A stretch of DNA of 64,000 nucleotides from Porphyra umbilicalis (GCA_002049455.2 KV918940.1:62001-126000), one strand, 5' to 3'. Positions 11,300 to 23,446 are shown, counted from the stretch's first letter. Notes: generated by a model not told the origin, from the letters alone. Numbers and translations: made by a program.

Positions 11300-12015
11300 T
11301 CTACCCCCGTGACCCGTCTCTTCCCCCCCGACACCGACCCTTTTTCGCTCACGATCACGCTGACTCTCGAGTCCGCCGCCCCCCCCCCCACAAATACTGC
11401 TTCCCCACACCACCTCTGCCTTCCCTCCCCGCTGCTGCCTCCCCCCCATCCCCCAAGCACTTCCGCCGCCCTACCCATATTCGACGGCCGCGGACCACCC
11501 ACCCCAACACCGACCGCCGCCACCACCCGCCAACCGCCACCGACGGCCCGCCCCCCTGCCGATGGCACACGCGCCGGGATCGCCGCCTCTGACCGCCGGC
11601 GAGGGGGGCGGTTAGCGACGGGGGCGGCGGCGACGGCTGGGGTGGCACCGGCGGGGGGGTGGCGGCCCGCAGCGATGGCGGCGCCAGCGGCGGGAGCTGC
11701 AGCCAGATGCGGGAGCGGTGGCAGCAGCGGGGGTGGCGGCCATCGGTGGGGACGGCGCCAGCGGCGGAAGCCGCGGCCAGGGGCGCCGGCGGGAGCAGAG
11801 CCGGCCAGGGGGTCGGCCGTCAGCGGCCAGGGTGGCGACAGCGGTAGGGGCGGCGGCGGCGGCTGGGGCAACGGCTGGCGGCGGGGGAAGCGGCCAGCGG
11901 CGGGGGCGGGGCCCAGGGACGGGGGCGGCGGCCGGCGGCGGAGGCGGAGCCTGTAGGGGGAGGGGCGGCCAGCGGGGGGGGAGGCGGCCGGCGGAGGGGG
12001 CGCCGCAACGGCCAA
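11300..12015. repeat. second GC-skewed low-complexity tract
   Basis: C-rich up to about 11600, then G-rich with GGCGGC units. Both strands show long open frames of Pro/Ala/Gly/Arg. No conserved domain, splice signal or start context supports a gene. Confidence 0.6.
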
Positions 12016-12227
12016 GGCTGGTTTTTTCCCGGCTCAGACCTCTCTGACCAGCGACGCTGCCGTGTTGTCGCCGCCAGCCACGACAGCCCGAGGCACACCG
12101 GCAGGGCATGGCTGTCAGCACTGGCCATCCTATTCATTTTCCTACACGTGTATGCGGTTGAGAATGAAGGCTGTTGCACCCTTCATTCCTAATGTCACTT
12201 GAGAATGAAGGCTGCCATTACCGGTGC

Positions 12228-12640
12228 TCCCGTCGTTCGGTCGACATATGCGCCCGGCTCGTCACAAGTTTCCGAATGCAATTTTGAGCGACCGAAAACG
12301 GGCCCATGATCTCGACCGTCGGGCCAATGTTCAGGGATCAGACCAGGATCAAAAGATGCTGCGATTTCCGATGATTTCGCAATGGACTTGCCATCGTCCC
12401 AAAAGAGCTCGCAAGAGGAGATCTTCTGGTCTCTGTCCACCTCGCACTGGGCCGTCAGCTAAAGTGGCTGACGGGCCCGCCTCCGCGTTCAGAAATTCGA
12501 ACGGGACGAGTGACCTCTGGCATGCCCCCCAATGGGCGACCAGCCAGATTGGCCGAAGGGCCCGGCTCCACGATGTGGGCGGGCGGAAAGGGCGATAAAG
12601 GGCTCATTGCTGTCATGTGCTGCCTCGTGTGTCTGAGCAC
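12228..12640 (-). repeat. right arm of ~410-bp inverted repeat
   Basis: Inverted partner of 7790-8196 (see there). Just inside the arm (about 12150-12215) are two GAATGAAGGCTG motifs, and related GAAGGCTGC motifs lie inside the left half near 9030-9060, so similarity extends patchily inward. No target duplication was identified outside the arms. Confidence 0.75.
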
Positions 12641-13248
12641 CCGGAGGTTTTGAGCACAAAAGCGCCTTTGAGAATTGTTCATTGACACGTCTCTGGTTCT
12701 CAGCCACGTTTACGCGAAACGAGCAACATATGGGTGGTACTATTGATCTCGGCTGAGTGCTAGGATTTTGGTGGAACGACTGTACTCCCGCAACGTGCAC
12801 TGGAAAAGGCAACTTATTCTTCAACGTGCGGGTGTGTACAGTACCCTGTACTAAATTCCAGGGAAATAAAACCGGTCTTCACCATGTTGGTAGATACCCT
12901 GACCTTAAGGCCAGAAAATTGACGTACTTTCCCACGGAAAACCCGTTTGTACCGAATAGTGGAGCGATGGTGATCCCTTCGATTGCGCTCGGCTGTCACC
13001 CCTCAGCAACAGCGGCTCTCCAGCGCACTTGTTGTCTTCCGCCTCGCGCACAGGGTGGTCAGGACGCTCCAGGTGGGCGTCTGTCGGACGGGCCCCTGGG
13101 GCTCGCTGACACTTGGCCGTGAGGCACGCGCCGCGGGGGGGCGCGGGCCGGATCGCGGCCGGCCCGGTCTCGCCGCCCCCCGCCGCTCGCCGCCACCACG
13201 GCATCGCCAAGCAGCAGCTACGGGTCCGCGGAGCCGCAACGACGGGCC
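12641..13248. other. intergenic and 5' region of metalloprotease gene
   Basis: No gene recognised. It contains an imperfect palindrome near 12897 (CCCTGACCTTAAGGCCAG) resembling the ends of the ~700-bp dispersed repeat. From about 13000 GC content rises toward the downstream start codon. Confidence 0.4.
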
Positions 13249-16200
13249 ATGACGGGTCAACGCAGCGGCGATGATGCGGAGCCGCTCCTGGCGCCCGGCG
13301 CGGCGGGGCCATCGCGGACGGCCGTGCCGCTGCCCGATACGGACAGCGACGGGGGCAGCGAGCGGGGCAGCCGCTCGTCGGCGCTGCCAGCGTCGGGCTC
13401 CCGCACCCTCCGCGCCGGCGGGGGGGGCAGCGGCGGAGTTGGTGGCGACAACCCGTTTCCGTTTCCGTCCCCTTTTCGGCTGTACGATGGCCTGCCGTTG
13501 TGGAGGCGCTACCCGCTGCCGTCGGCCTGTGTGGTGATTTTTGGGGCCTTGGTCGTGCTGTGGTTGCTGGTGGGGCTGCTCTCTGGCGGCGGCGCGTCGT
13601 CCGACACGCTGGGGTTGGGTAAGCTCGGCGTCGCTAGTGCGGGGTCGTCTGACCCGGGGACGTTGGCCATGATTGCGGAGCTGCTCAAGGCGCGCAACGC
13701 GAGCCAGCCGCCCATCCCCATCCCGGAGTTGTTTGACCGGGTCGACGGCTACTTCACCCTCTTTCGCGGCACGGGTCTTGCGCAGGGGCGAGTGTTGCTG
13801 GAGGTGCCCGCGTCAGAGCTCGACAAGCCCTTCATCATCACCGCCATGTATGGAGCCGGTGATTCTGGTACGATGGATGTCACACTTTTGGGGGCAAGAG
13901 GTGGATCAGTATCAAGGAACGTGGTGTGCAGGTGTGTCTACGACCAAGGGAGATGTGGGTATTTTGGCATGGAGGGGGTCTGGGTCCGCGGCCGCTGTCT
14001 GGTGGGTCGACTGGACGGAAGGGCGGCCGAGTTGCTTACCTGTCGTCCTCGTCGACATGCTGACCGGCGAACTTCCTGGTCTCTGTTTTTTTCTTTTTTT
14101 CCCTGTCAATTCTGCTTTTCCTGGTCTGGTCGACGCACCACGCCCCCTCCCCCTTGCAACCCCTTCCAGAGATTGCGCTGACACATATGCCCGCTGAGAC
14201 GGTCGACCACAACGCGTTTGCCTTTCGGAAGAGCGACGCCATCTTTGCGGCCATCGACTTGTACCGCCCCATGATGGACCTTCGAGTGGCGGACAACACG
14301 TCTGCGATGGCCCAGTCATACAAGGAAGGTACGTGGCCGGGCTGGCTCAAGACGTTTGGCGTGCTGCACAATGTCACTTCTGACGGCTACCTGTTTGACG
14401 CCACGGATTGGGTGGAAGACGGCATGTTTGTCATCGAAAGCGACAGTGGCGACCCGGACCCCAAGCATAAGGTGTCGTATGGCGCGCGCTTCCTCAACGC
14501 CACAGCCTTCCCGCGCAACGTGGAGCTCGATGTGCAGATGCGCGCGCGCAGCGTGACTGCCCTGGGCGAGTCGCTCCTCTCGCCAGAGAATATCTTCTCT
14601 TTCATTGTCCACTACTCGGTGGTGGCGCTCCCGGAAGAGCCCATGACCGTGCGGATGGCCGACGAGAGACTCGGCTTCTTTGGCCAAACGTACGTATCTG
14701 TCGATGCGGACCGCGCACTTCACGACAAGCGCACGCTGCTGCAGCGGTGGGACCTCACCAAGCGCCTGCCTGTCGTGTATCACGTCGACCCGACGGTGCC
14801 AACGGCGTGGAGGCAGGCCATGAAGGAGGGGGTAGAGGAGTGGAACAAGGCGTTCAAGGCGGCCGGTCATCCCGACGCCGTCCGCGCGATCCTCCCCGAC
14901 GATGACAAGTGGCCGGAGGACTACGCTGCGGGGGACGTGCGGTACAACAGCATCTCGTGGGCGCCGAGTCTTGGTTCCACGTACGCGCTCGGCCCGTCAG
15001 ATGTGGACCCCCGGACGGGCGAGGTGCTCAACGCGGACATTGTGTTCACGCACGGTTGGGTGCGCGCCTGGCTGCGTGACTATCGCGAGTTTGTCGGCGA
15101 CACTGGCGCTCTGTCCCGCTTCAGCGCGCCGCCAGTGGCGCCGTCAACGGCGCGCGGCCGCGCCCTCAAGCGGGCAGAGGAGCGCCTCGCCACCCGCTCT
15201 TTTGTTGACGGCGAGCGGGTGGACGACCTCGGCGTGCAGATGTTACTCGCCACCCACCGCTTGCGCGAGTGGGAGGCGGGGGCGGCCGTGGCGCGGGCGG
15301 CAACGCTCAACACGTCCACAGCAGCGGCCACTAGCGACGCGATCGACCTCGGCACGTCGTCGCGGGTGATGTCTGGTGCGGATGCGTACATCATCGAAGC
15401 ACTCAAGGAGGTCGTTATGCACGAAGTCGGCCACACCCTCGGGCTGCGCCACAACTTTCGGGCGTCGGGCAACATCCCATGGGCGTCTCTCTCCGACGCC
15501 AAGTATGTCGAGGAGCACGGCCTATCATCGAGCGTCATGGACTACATGCCCGTTTTGGTCCGCGCGGACCCAGCAGACCAAACCCACTACTACACCAACA
15601 CGATTGGCGCTTATGACTATGCAGCGATCAAGTACGGGTACGGGGATTTCAAGACCGAGGCCGAGTTGAGCGCCTTTGCCGAAAAGGCCGCCACCGAGTA
15701 TGGCCTGACGTTTGCGACCGACTCGGACGGGGCGGACCCTGACGGCCCCGACCCGCTGGCGTCCTTGTGGGACATGAGCGCGACGCCACTCGACTACCAC
15801 GAAAATGTGCTGCAGCTGACGCGCAAGGTCGCCACCCGCCTGATGAACGCCACGGCGGCCGACGACACAGCATCGTGGCTCGACTTCACATCTTCCATGG
15901 AGTCGGCTATCCGCGTGACCGCCCGTTCGGTACGGTACGCGACCAAGTTCGTCGGCGGTCAACTGCCCTCCCGTGCGCACAGCAGCGGGAAGGACGGGAT
16001 CAAGCCCGGCGCGTCGGTGCCGCTCCGCCCTGTCGACGGGGCAACACAGGCCAAGGCGCTCAGCTTGATCCTGGCGGAGCTGGACCCCCGCAGCGGTATG
16101 CTTGGCACGACCACCGCCGCCACCTACGGCCCGTACATGGTCCATCGCGTCGGTTCTTATTGCGAGGTCGCATCCAAGGGGTGCCTCGGCTTTGCTTCGT

Positions 16201-16679
16201 CAGACGTGCCGCAGCTGTTGCGGGAGCTACGGGGCAAGGTGCTCGGGTCCCTCCTCCACCCGGACCGGCTCAACCGGCTCTCGGCGTCGCGGGCCATGGC
16301 GTCGGACGGCATCCCGTCGGTGGCCTCCCTGTTGCGGCAGATCACCGACACGCTTTTCATGACGCCCAAGGGTGGAGCGCCAAGCCGCTCGCTCGTGTTC
16401 CCTACCGACCGGGCAACGGACGCGGTGGTGGACGACCTGGTGCTCGACGCCCAAGCCCAATGGTTGCGGATGCTCCTCGAACAGGTGGATGCGCCCGTGT
16501 ACAAACCGACAGAGAACCACCCGCTGGCTGTCATTGCGCTCGCGGGGGAGATCTCCCGCATCCACGAAGGCGCCCGCTTGGCTGCCAAGGCGCGGCCAGA
16601 GGATGCCCACCTGCGCGGCGTGTTGTGGATGACCCGCAAGTTTGCGTCCAACCTTAACGACGGGGGGAGCGTGGACTGA
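13249..16679 (+). CDS. membrane-anchored zinc metalloprotease (metzincin, DUF5117/DUF4953-like)
   Basis: Two exons, 13249-13867 and 14170-16679, join in phase (donor GTACGA, acceptor TTCCAG), giving about 1,042 aa. An alternative in-phase donor at 13859 would remove three residues. The N-terminus is disordered and acidic. A hydrophobic segment at about residues 92-113 predicts a type II membrane anchor. The catalytic zinc motif HEVGHTLGLRH lies at about 624-634, and a Met-turn-like SVMDYMP at about 661-667. This matches the metzincin pattern HExxHxxGxxH in large bacterial zinc-dependent metalloproteases of the DUF5118/5117/4953 type; bacterial members are around 800-870 aa and the extra length here is N-terminal. 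All catalytic residues are present. Substrate is unknown. Placement in the secretory pathway or at the cell surface is inferred from the anchor. Confidence 0.85.
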
Positions 16680-17390
16680 GCGGCGACACCACCGGCTGGA
16701 GAAAGAGCCAACTCTTTTTGAGACCCGTCGAGCCCGCGTGGAGCGGTGGTCATTGGCGGGGGGTGTACAGATTGGGACCTGCTTTGTGAGTGACTTTGAG
16801 CGCCGCTGGCGCGAGTCGCTGGTGGTTGGCGGGTAGTGGAGGTCCCTTGCCTCACTGCCTGTGTGCCCTGGCACGTGCGGGTCCTGCCGGCGCCGCGCGA
16901 CGGCCTGCATCGGCCTGGGGCACCGGTGCGAGACGGTGTTCCCAGCCCGCCGATGCTTCTGCTGTGTCGCACCTCGGGGCGGCGACCGAGTAAAGCAGGG
17001 GGTCTGCATCACCGTCAGGGCCCTGTTTCCCCGTTTTCCCCCGGTGTATCGCACTATGCCCGTCACGTCGGCGGAAAGGGCAGCCGCGTCGACACGGTCG
17101 AGGCGGGTCTACGCCGCGCCGCGCACGACGGGTGTGCCGGCCAGCAGCCCGCGGCCTGCGCCGCCCCGCGTCGCCAAACACAGCGCCTCGCGCCGCAGCG
17201 TGGCGCAGTCAATAGTGTTTAGTCCCCCGACGAGCCACGCTGGCTCGTCGACACGCTCGGTGGCACCCGCACCGCGCAGGGCACGCCGCCCCTCCCCCGC
17301 CGCCCGATCGCGTCACCGCGACGCACCACGCAGGGGCCGCTCACTCCACTCCGCCGACGCAGCCCGCCCCCACCCCCCCCCCCCCGAGGC
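16680..17390. other. intergenic between convergent genes
   Basis: Probable 3' regions of the two flanking convergent genes. Open frames crossing it on the plus strand are the shadow of the minus-strand glycine-rich gene. Confidence 0.4.
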
Positions 17391-18080
17391 CTACGAACTG
17401 ACAATTGTCACGGATCCCGCGGCGCCGCCGGCCCCCCCCGCCGCCCCATTCAGGCCGGCGGCTCCCCCCTGGCCGCCGCTCCCCCCAATCGTCACTGGCG
17501 TGCCCGCGGGAAAGAGCGGCGTCGACCCAGCGTCCACAATGAGCACGCTGGCGCCGGCGCCGCCGGCGCCGCCGGGCGCCGACTCGTCCGCGGCGCCCTC
17601 CCCCCCCGCGCCCCCGGCGCCGCCAATGGTCGTGTTGGGTGCGCCGGCGCCGAGGACGAGCGTCGGCGTCACGATCGTCACGTTGCCGCCCGCACCGCCG
17701 GGCCCGCCGGTCACGCCTGCCCCGCCGAGCCCCGCGTCGCCGCCAATGGTCGTGTTGGCCGCGTCTCCGGCGGCGAGCGCAGCGGCCCCCGGCCCGACAA
17801 TGACCAAGCCGCTGCCGACGAGCGTCACGTCGCCGGCGGGTCCGTCGGCGCCCGTTGGGTCGGGCACCACCTCCGAGAAGATCACTTCGACGGTGCCATC
17901 GGCGTTGGTCGTGTTGCTCGTGACAAATGTGATCTGCCTTGCGGAGACGGGCAGGTCCGCGTCAGCGTCGGTGGCAGCAGCGGCGGTAGCGGGGGGGGGG
18001 GCGGGAGCGCCCGCCGCCGTAGCGGCAACGGCGGCGACGGCGGTGGCAAGGAGAAGGGAGAGCACCGCGGCACGCACCAT
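17391..18080 (-). CDS. glycine/alanine-rich secreted protein
   Basis: A single-exon frame of 229 aa. The start MVRAAVLSLLLATAVAAVAA is chosen because it gives a classic signal peptide (short positive N-region, hydrophobic core, AxA-like site) and lies just downstream of an upstream frame with no coding character. The mature part is a low-complexity series of short beta-like units (V-T-I/L-V...) separated by GGAGG-rich turns, with recurring NTTIGG (three times) and N-linked sequons of the NTT/NVT type. There are no cysteines in the mature part. It resembles extracellular-matrix or cell-wall glycine-rich proteins in general style only; no family is recognised. It converges on the metalloprotease gene. 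Confidence 0.65.
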   Translation of the reverse strand: MVRAAVLSLLLATAVAAVAATAAGAPAPPPATAAAATDADADLPVSARQITFVTSNTTNADGTVEVIFSEVVPDPTGADGPAGDVTLVGSGLVIVGPGAAALAAGDAANTTIGGDAGLGGAGVTGGPGGAGGNVTIVTPTLVLGAGAPNTTIGGAGGAGGEGAADESAPGGAGGAGASVLIVDAGSTPLFPAGTPVTIGGSGGQGGAAGLNGAAGGAGGAAGSVTIVSS

Positions 18081-18752
18081 GGTTGGGAGGAGAAGGGCCC
18101 AGGGGGGGGGGGGAGAGCGGGGTTGTGGAGTGGAAGCGATAGGAAGGGGAAGAAGGTGGCACGTGGTACCACCAGCGGGGTCCAAGAGAAGGCGTGTCGT
18201 GGCAGTGCGTGGACGGGTCGACGCCTGGCATTACATACGGTGGTTCACCTCTGGTGGGGGCCCCGTTAAAGTGGCCCAGCAGCGGCCCTTGCCGCCGCCG
18301 TCGCCGAAGGGACATGGCGCGCCTATCGCGTGGGCACACTGTGGCCACAGCTGCGGCGGTCCGCTCCCTCTTCTCGCGGCACCCGTCGAGTCGGGCACGG
18401 CGGCGTTGCGCGGTGGTGTCTGCCACATCCGACTGGACTGACAGCCGCCGCTCAGGTCTATTGGAGTGAGAGCGGGAGGTGGGACGGTGGGACGGCAGAC
18501 TCAGAGTTCATGGCGGCCTGGCCGAGAAGGACAGTGCAGTGGGGCGGCACCCAGCAGGGGGGTCAGCACGGGCAGGGATAGGCGGCACGAAAAAACGACC
18601 TCTGGATGGGCTCGTGGAGGGTTGGTCAACCCGGCCAGTGGGTAGGGAGAGGGGCCCCTCTCGCAGGGGATGTCAGAAGAGTCCGCCGGCGCTGAGGACA
18701 GCGGGCAATGGCAAGCGGGAGAGGGAAGCAACGTCAGAAATATCGACACACC

Positions 18753-18820
18753 GAACGGGAGTCGCTCCCGTTCACCCTCCAGTTCGGGGGCGTTGCCCCG
18801 AACAGGAGTTTCTCCCGTTC
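18753..18820. repeat. hairpin cluster 1 (GAACGGGAG-CTCCCGTTC)
   Basis: Three adjacent stem-loops are visible: GAACGGGAG-TCG-CTCCCGTTC (18753-18773), TTCGGGG/CCCCGAA (18783-18802) and GAACAGGAG-TTT-CTCCCGTTC (18800-18820). The same stem recurs in cluster 2 (19441-19553) and, as CCTGAACAGGA...TCCCGTTCAGG, at 21018-21044. Possible ends of a small transposon family or structured RNA; nothing distinguishes these. Confidence 0.6.
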
Positions 18821-19440
18821 TAGACGAGTTCGGGGTAGCCGAGGGCCCGGTCACGAGGGTCTATAGTCTCAACTTCCATGTTCGCGTAGGAAGCGTGTCA
18901 AATCTACCAGTTCTGGACCAGAAGTATCGATGGATCTTCAAGTACACTTCGAGCGCTGAGGTGCGACGTCTCCTTCGACCCTCGATCATCTGACGTTGCT
19001 GCGCGGGGGCTCCTGCACTGCAACACTGCTGCTCACAGATGTATTGACTACACATTGAACGGTTTTTTGGGATGCTCATAGCCCTGAACCCTTCGGCAGG
19101 GAAGGTACGGCTTTTGGTGCGGTGATGGGCTGTCGCGCCTGCTGAGACCAAGTCAGTGGCCGACGCAATCGGGTCGCACGAAGAAGATGAGTCGCACCTG
19201 TGGTCGCGACGACGGCGAGTTGGACAAATTGCAATGTCAACCGTGCTATAACTGTACTGATCTACATGAAACTCCAAGCCCCAGGTGAAGATCCAGTTGT
19301 AGACCTCGCAGAAGCATGGTGAGTGCATCCTACACGACCAAGCCATCCTATTGGCCTATATTAACTGGGATCTTAATAATATCGCCGAGATCATCTCACG
19401 ACTGCAAGCGTTACGGTCAGAGCCTGGCATCGCTTGTCCC

Positions 19441-19553
19441 GAACGGGAGGTTCTCCCGTTCTTTCGTCCGTTCGCAAACTGGAGGGAGATCGGGAGTCGC
19501 TCCCGTTCGGACGGCCTCCGAATGGAACCCCCATTCGGCCTCCCGTTCTAGAT
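19441..19553. repeat. hairpin cluster 2 (GAACGGGAG-CTCCCGTTC)
   Basis: GAACGGGAG-GTT-CTCCCGTTC (19441-19461), CGGGAG-TCG-CTCCCG (19491-19505) and CCGAATGG-AACCC-CCATTCGG (19518-19538), ending TCCCGTTCTAGATGC. Cluster 1 ends TCCCGTTCTAGACGAG, so the two clusters share a border as well as stems. Confidence 0.6.
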
Positions 19554-20096
19554 GCAATCTTTGTGACGAATGGTGTGTGGGTCGCCAGTGGCCTTTGAAG
19601 AGACACAGGTGCAAGAGAGATCGGTTAAAACAGACGTTTGCACACGACTTGGTGAAAGAGGAGTTTCAAACCATCGAATATGAGCATCATACTGTTGGCG
19701 CAGTCTAGTGAAAACTGATAACCTCTGTTGTCGACCCAGATCTCGTACACAGTCACTCGTGTGGCTCAGCCGAGAGACACTGGCTCTGCCAGTCAATATC
19801 CGGTTTTATGCTCTCCGGTTATATGGCATGCCATATAACTGGAGGATTTTCCTCGCTCGAGGGCGCACGAGAACGCACTGTTTGGAGGCGACCGGGACGC
19901 CAGAGGGCACTTCATTGGTCAGATCCTGCAGAGGTGGCAACGCAGTCAGCAATAATCGAGCAACTTGGACAGTTGACCAAGTGCGCGAGGGTGTCATTTA
20001 AGCGGATATTGAGTGTAAACACCACTCTCGAGTCTAATTATTGCTGTTCTGTTTTTCGTCTGAAGTTTGTAGACCTAGCGAAGTCGCTGAAAACTG

Positions 20097-20805
20097 CAGG
20101 CACGTGCGTGCAATACCCTGGCCTTCAGGGCGCTGGCGCGCTCGGTGACGCATCGACACCGTGCTCGCCAGCCGGCTCCATGGCCGCGAGCACACACGGG
20201 GGCACGTACAGCCACGTTGCCGTGGCGGGGGGGGCGTGGGGCGAGGAAAGGGGTGCCGCCGCCGCCACCGCAGCGGCGGCTGCCCGCCGGCGTGGCGCAA
20301 CGCCCACGGGCGGGGCCGTCACCCCGCCCCGCAGCGCGCATGCGCGCAGCGGGCGGGGCGGCCAACACGGCGCACGGGCGGGCGGGTGGGATCGACCGCC
20401 GCGCGACGGGGTGCCTCTAACCGCACCAGTAGATGGCGTCAGCAACCGCCGACGCGCCGCCGCAACAGAAGCTGGCGCGCAGGCACGATCACCCGCGGGT
20501 CATCGTGGCGCTTCGAACCCCGGAAGTCGCTGCGCGCGGTCGCCGCGCGCAACTCGGGGCGGTGGGGGAAGGCAGGGGGGCAGGCGCCATCCGGGCCCAG
20601 TGACCCCTGTGGCAGGACAGTCATTCTCAGCCACGTAACTCTATTCGGCTGTAGCGTCATCGCGACCCTTCCAACGCTGACACGCCCTCAGATGCCTGAG
20701 GACACGAATGCAGACTGCCACCTCTGAAACGGAGAGGAAGTCCCTTGTTTTGAGTATATGTGTGCATCACTACACTTTGAGAGCACCCTGTCCTAAACGC
20801 CAGGG
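20097..20805 (+). mobile_element. ~700-bp dispersed repeat, copy C
   Basis: Third copy of the repeat described at 845-1554. It has CAATACCCTGGCCTTCAGGG close to its left end and CCTAAACGCCAGGG at its right end. The interior is closely similar to copy B, for example CAGAAGCTGGCGCGCAGGCA and TGGCAGGACAGTC. Confidence 0.6.
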
Positions 20806-23446
20806 AATAACGGCCTTAGCCAATAAGCGCGATAGCAACCTATCGTGTACCAATCAGATCGCGTATCAGTCTTGTTCTGCCATTTTGATTCTTGTTGCTG
20901 TCGCACAAGACGACCGGATAGCGATCTCCTGACGACCGACCTCGAGATCAGGCCCGTGCACCTGAACAACTTTTGTAACAGGAGATCCCGTGTTCATGTG
21001 CCGTGCCGTAAAATGGGCCTGAACAGGATTTCCTCCCGTTCAGGATGACCATTGGTCTGACGATACTGCAGCTAGCGCAGTGCGTGCCGTCCACGCATGC
21101 TCCTGCGAACCAGACCATGGGGAACCTCACGTTAAATTAGACTCGCGGTCACGCCGGATTATTCAACCGTACAGGTCTTCAGTGCAGCGAGCCGGCGGAA
21201 ACTGAGCCCCATTCACCCAGCGCGAAGGAGCCTCTGGGGCGAACGCCAGTCCGTGACCGAACCTGGCATGACGAAAGGGCATTCTTGGAGCAGCGGTCGT
21301 GTCCACGCGTGCCTTTAGGCAGGGGTGCTTGCCCGCGTCACGGTGGTGGTACCACGGAGGCTGCTAGCCCAATCGAGCTCGAGGACCGCCCCGGCACCGT
21401 TGACTCGACTGTCCGCATCTCTCGCGACCGGGAACGTCATGCGCTCAGAACAAAGAGCTTGGAAGCAGTTCCCGACCTCGCAACTGGGTGCACAGTCGCT
21501 CGCCCTTCGGTGTCAGCGGGACATACGCCGCACACACGGGCGTCACACACCATCGAGTGTATTTCCGCTTCTCAGCCAGTCCACAGCCGAATATGTTGAG
21601 AAAGACGTGCGCTCCACTTTTCTTTTTGGATGAGGCGCGGATCTACGTTGACGGGATCTTTGTTTGGTGAATGACTTTCAAACGACTGTTGGTGGTCGGC
21701 AGCATGAGGCCCATGAGCGAGTCGCCGCAACGCGTGCCGGCGGCGGAGCCGATCCGCCGCACGTGCTTCGCCAAGATGAAGGGCCTCCTTTGAGGCGGTA
21801 CACATTGCCTGCTCTGCGCCGCCGGTCCTCTCCCACGTCCCCCGTCCATGGACCCCACTTTTGCGAGCGGACGCGGTGCCCGCGGCGCCCACAACCGCGG
21901 GCGCCCCGCCGGCGCTTGCACGCGCCTCCGCGCCGCCGACCTACCCAGCGGTGGTCCGCGCAGCGACTGTGCGGATCGTAGGAGGCTTCCCCGTTGACGG
22001 CACCGACGGGTGGACGTCGGAGGCCGCGTGTGTTGCCGCCCGGTTTCGGAACGGTGATAGGTGGCGTGTAATGGCAGGACGGGCGTCATCGTGAGGGACG
22101 TGGTGCTCATTGCCACCGTCTGGGTTGTCATCGGTGTGTCAGAGGAGGACGACGGAGGCGGTGGGGCTACTTCCGACGACGCAACAGCGGGGGTAGGAGA
22201 GCGTGCGCCGGCGTCACACTCGGCCAACCTGGGCGCCACGCGAGGCGGTGGCGAAAAGTTCCCCCACGGGACTGAGGGGCCATTGACGGGGCGTCCTGGT
22301 CGTCTGATGAGCCAAGCGGCGCCGACCGCGGCAATGTCGGCTGGTGCAGCGCGGCGGGTAGCCAGCGGGGACGGCGGTCGGCGACGCGCTCGGCGGCGCC
22401 ATGTTGTCCGTGGCGACGTGGGCTGCAGAGGGCGGCGGCAGCGAGATAGGTGCGGGCCCACCGCTGCCTGCCGTAGATCCGCAGCTAGCGGCACGTGGCG
22501 GCGGCGACCGATGACGGTGGCGGCGGCAATGCCACCGCTCTGGCCACGGAACGGCCAGTCACGTTCCGTCGCGGTGTCGGGCTCAGATGGCGGGCGCTGG
22601 CGCTCGCGGGCGGGCATGCTGGTCGGGTCCAGCGTCACCCTTTGCCGAGACGCCGAGAGTGGTGGCGACGACGTCGGCGCTGGGGGCCACCTGTGGCGCA
22701 GACGCTCGTGGACGGCGGGTGTGTTGCCAGAGGACTGCTCCCGCATCTCTGTGGTGCAACGCTTCGTCTTGGAATCGCACTCTGTTGCATGGTACAGGAG
22801 TCTGTCGTGGTCGACTGTCCGTAGCTCCTGCATCCTCGCACGCAGGCTGGACCCTGTCCATGTGGACTGCAACGTCGTCATTGTACCTCAGTCCGTGTGC
22901 GTCGAGGTTTGGCACAGTCGACAGCTCCAAACGTATGACCGTTTCTGGCTGTCCAGGCGTGCGTGTCCGACTTCATTTGCCACTGCCTCGTCGGGTATGG
23001 CTACGGCAGTGCCTGGTCGCTATCCGAGGCGCTCGGGCCGAGGCGGCGGCATCGAGAACACGTGTGTCGCCAGTCGAGGATTTAGATGACAACTGACAGA
23101 GCGTCGCCGCGCGGGGATTGGCTCGCTCACGGTGACAACAGGGGACAGGATCCGTCAGTCGGTCAGTGTCGGTGGCGTCGTCCTCCCTTGTCGTGGCCCG
23201 TGGTCCCCCCCCGCTTGGACGAGGCGGCATCCCCCCCGGCCTGTTGGCTCCTCATCAGCGCCGTCGCCGCCCGCACCGGCAGCACAACCCGTCCTCATCC
23301 CGCTCCTCACCACTGTGCCATCACGGCCGCCTCCCGCGCTCCACGACGCCCCGTCGCCGTTGCCACCTACTGCCACCCCGTCGGCACCGACCGGCGAGAC
23401 GTGATCGCCTACTCCCTTTGGCGTTGGCCGCGCCGACGCCGTCGCC
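20806..23446. other. region without a confident gene
   Basis: Hairpin CCTGAACAGGATTTCCTCCCGTTCAGG-type at 21018-21044. Between 21640 and 23090 long frames are open on both strands at once (minus 21643-22881, plus 22061-23089). Neither shows a recognised domain. The last ~45 codons of the minus frame (toward 21643) look less biased than the rest and might be a real exon, but I cannot support a gene. Confidence 0.4.

Larger units (their letters stand above)
18081..20096. other. 2-kb gene-less region with hairpins
   Basis: No gene recognised. Contains the two hairpin clusters annotated separately, plus a CAGTTATATGGCATGCCATATAAC-type palindrome near 19817-19842. Confidence 0.45.

Noticed and set aside
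21643-23089. A 412-codon minus frame and a 342-codon plus frame that overlap.
   Set aside because: Mutually shadowing, without recognised domain, and Arg/Pro-biased. Neither is better supported, so left unannotated as genes.
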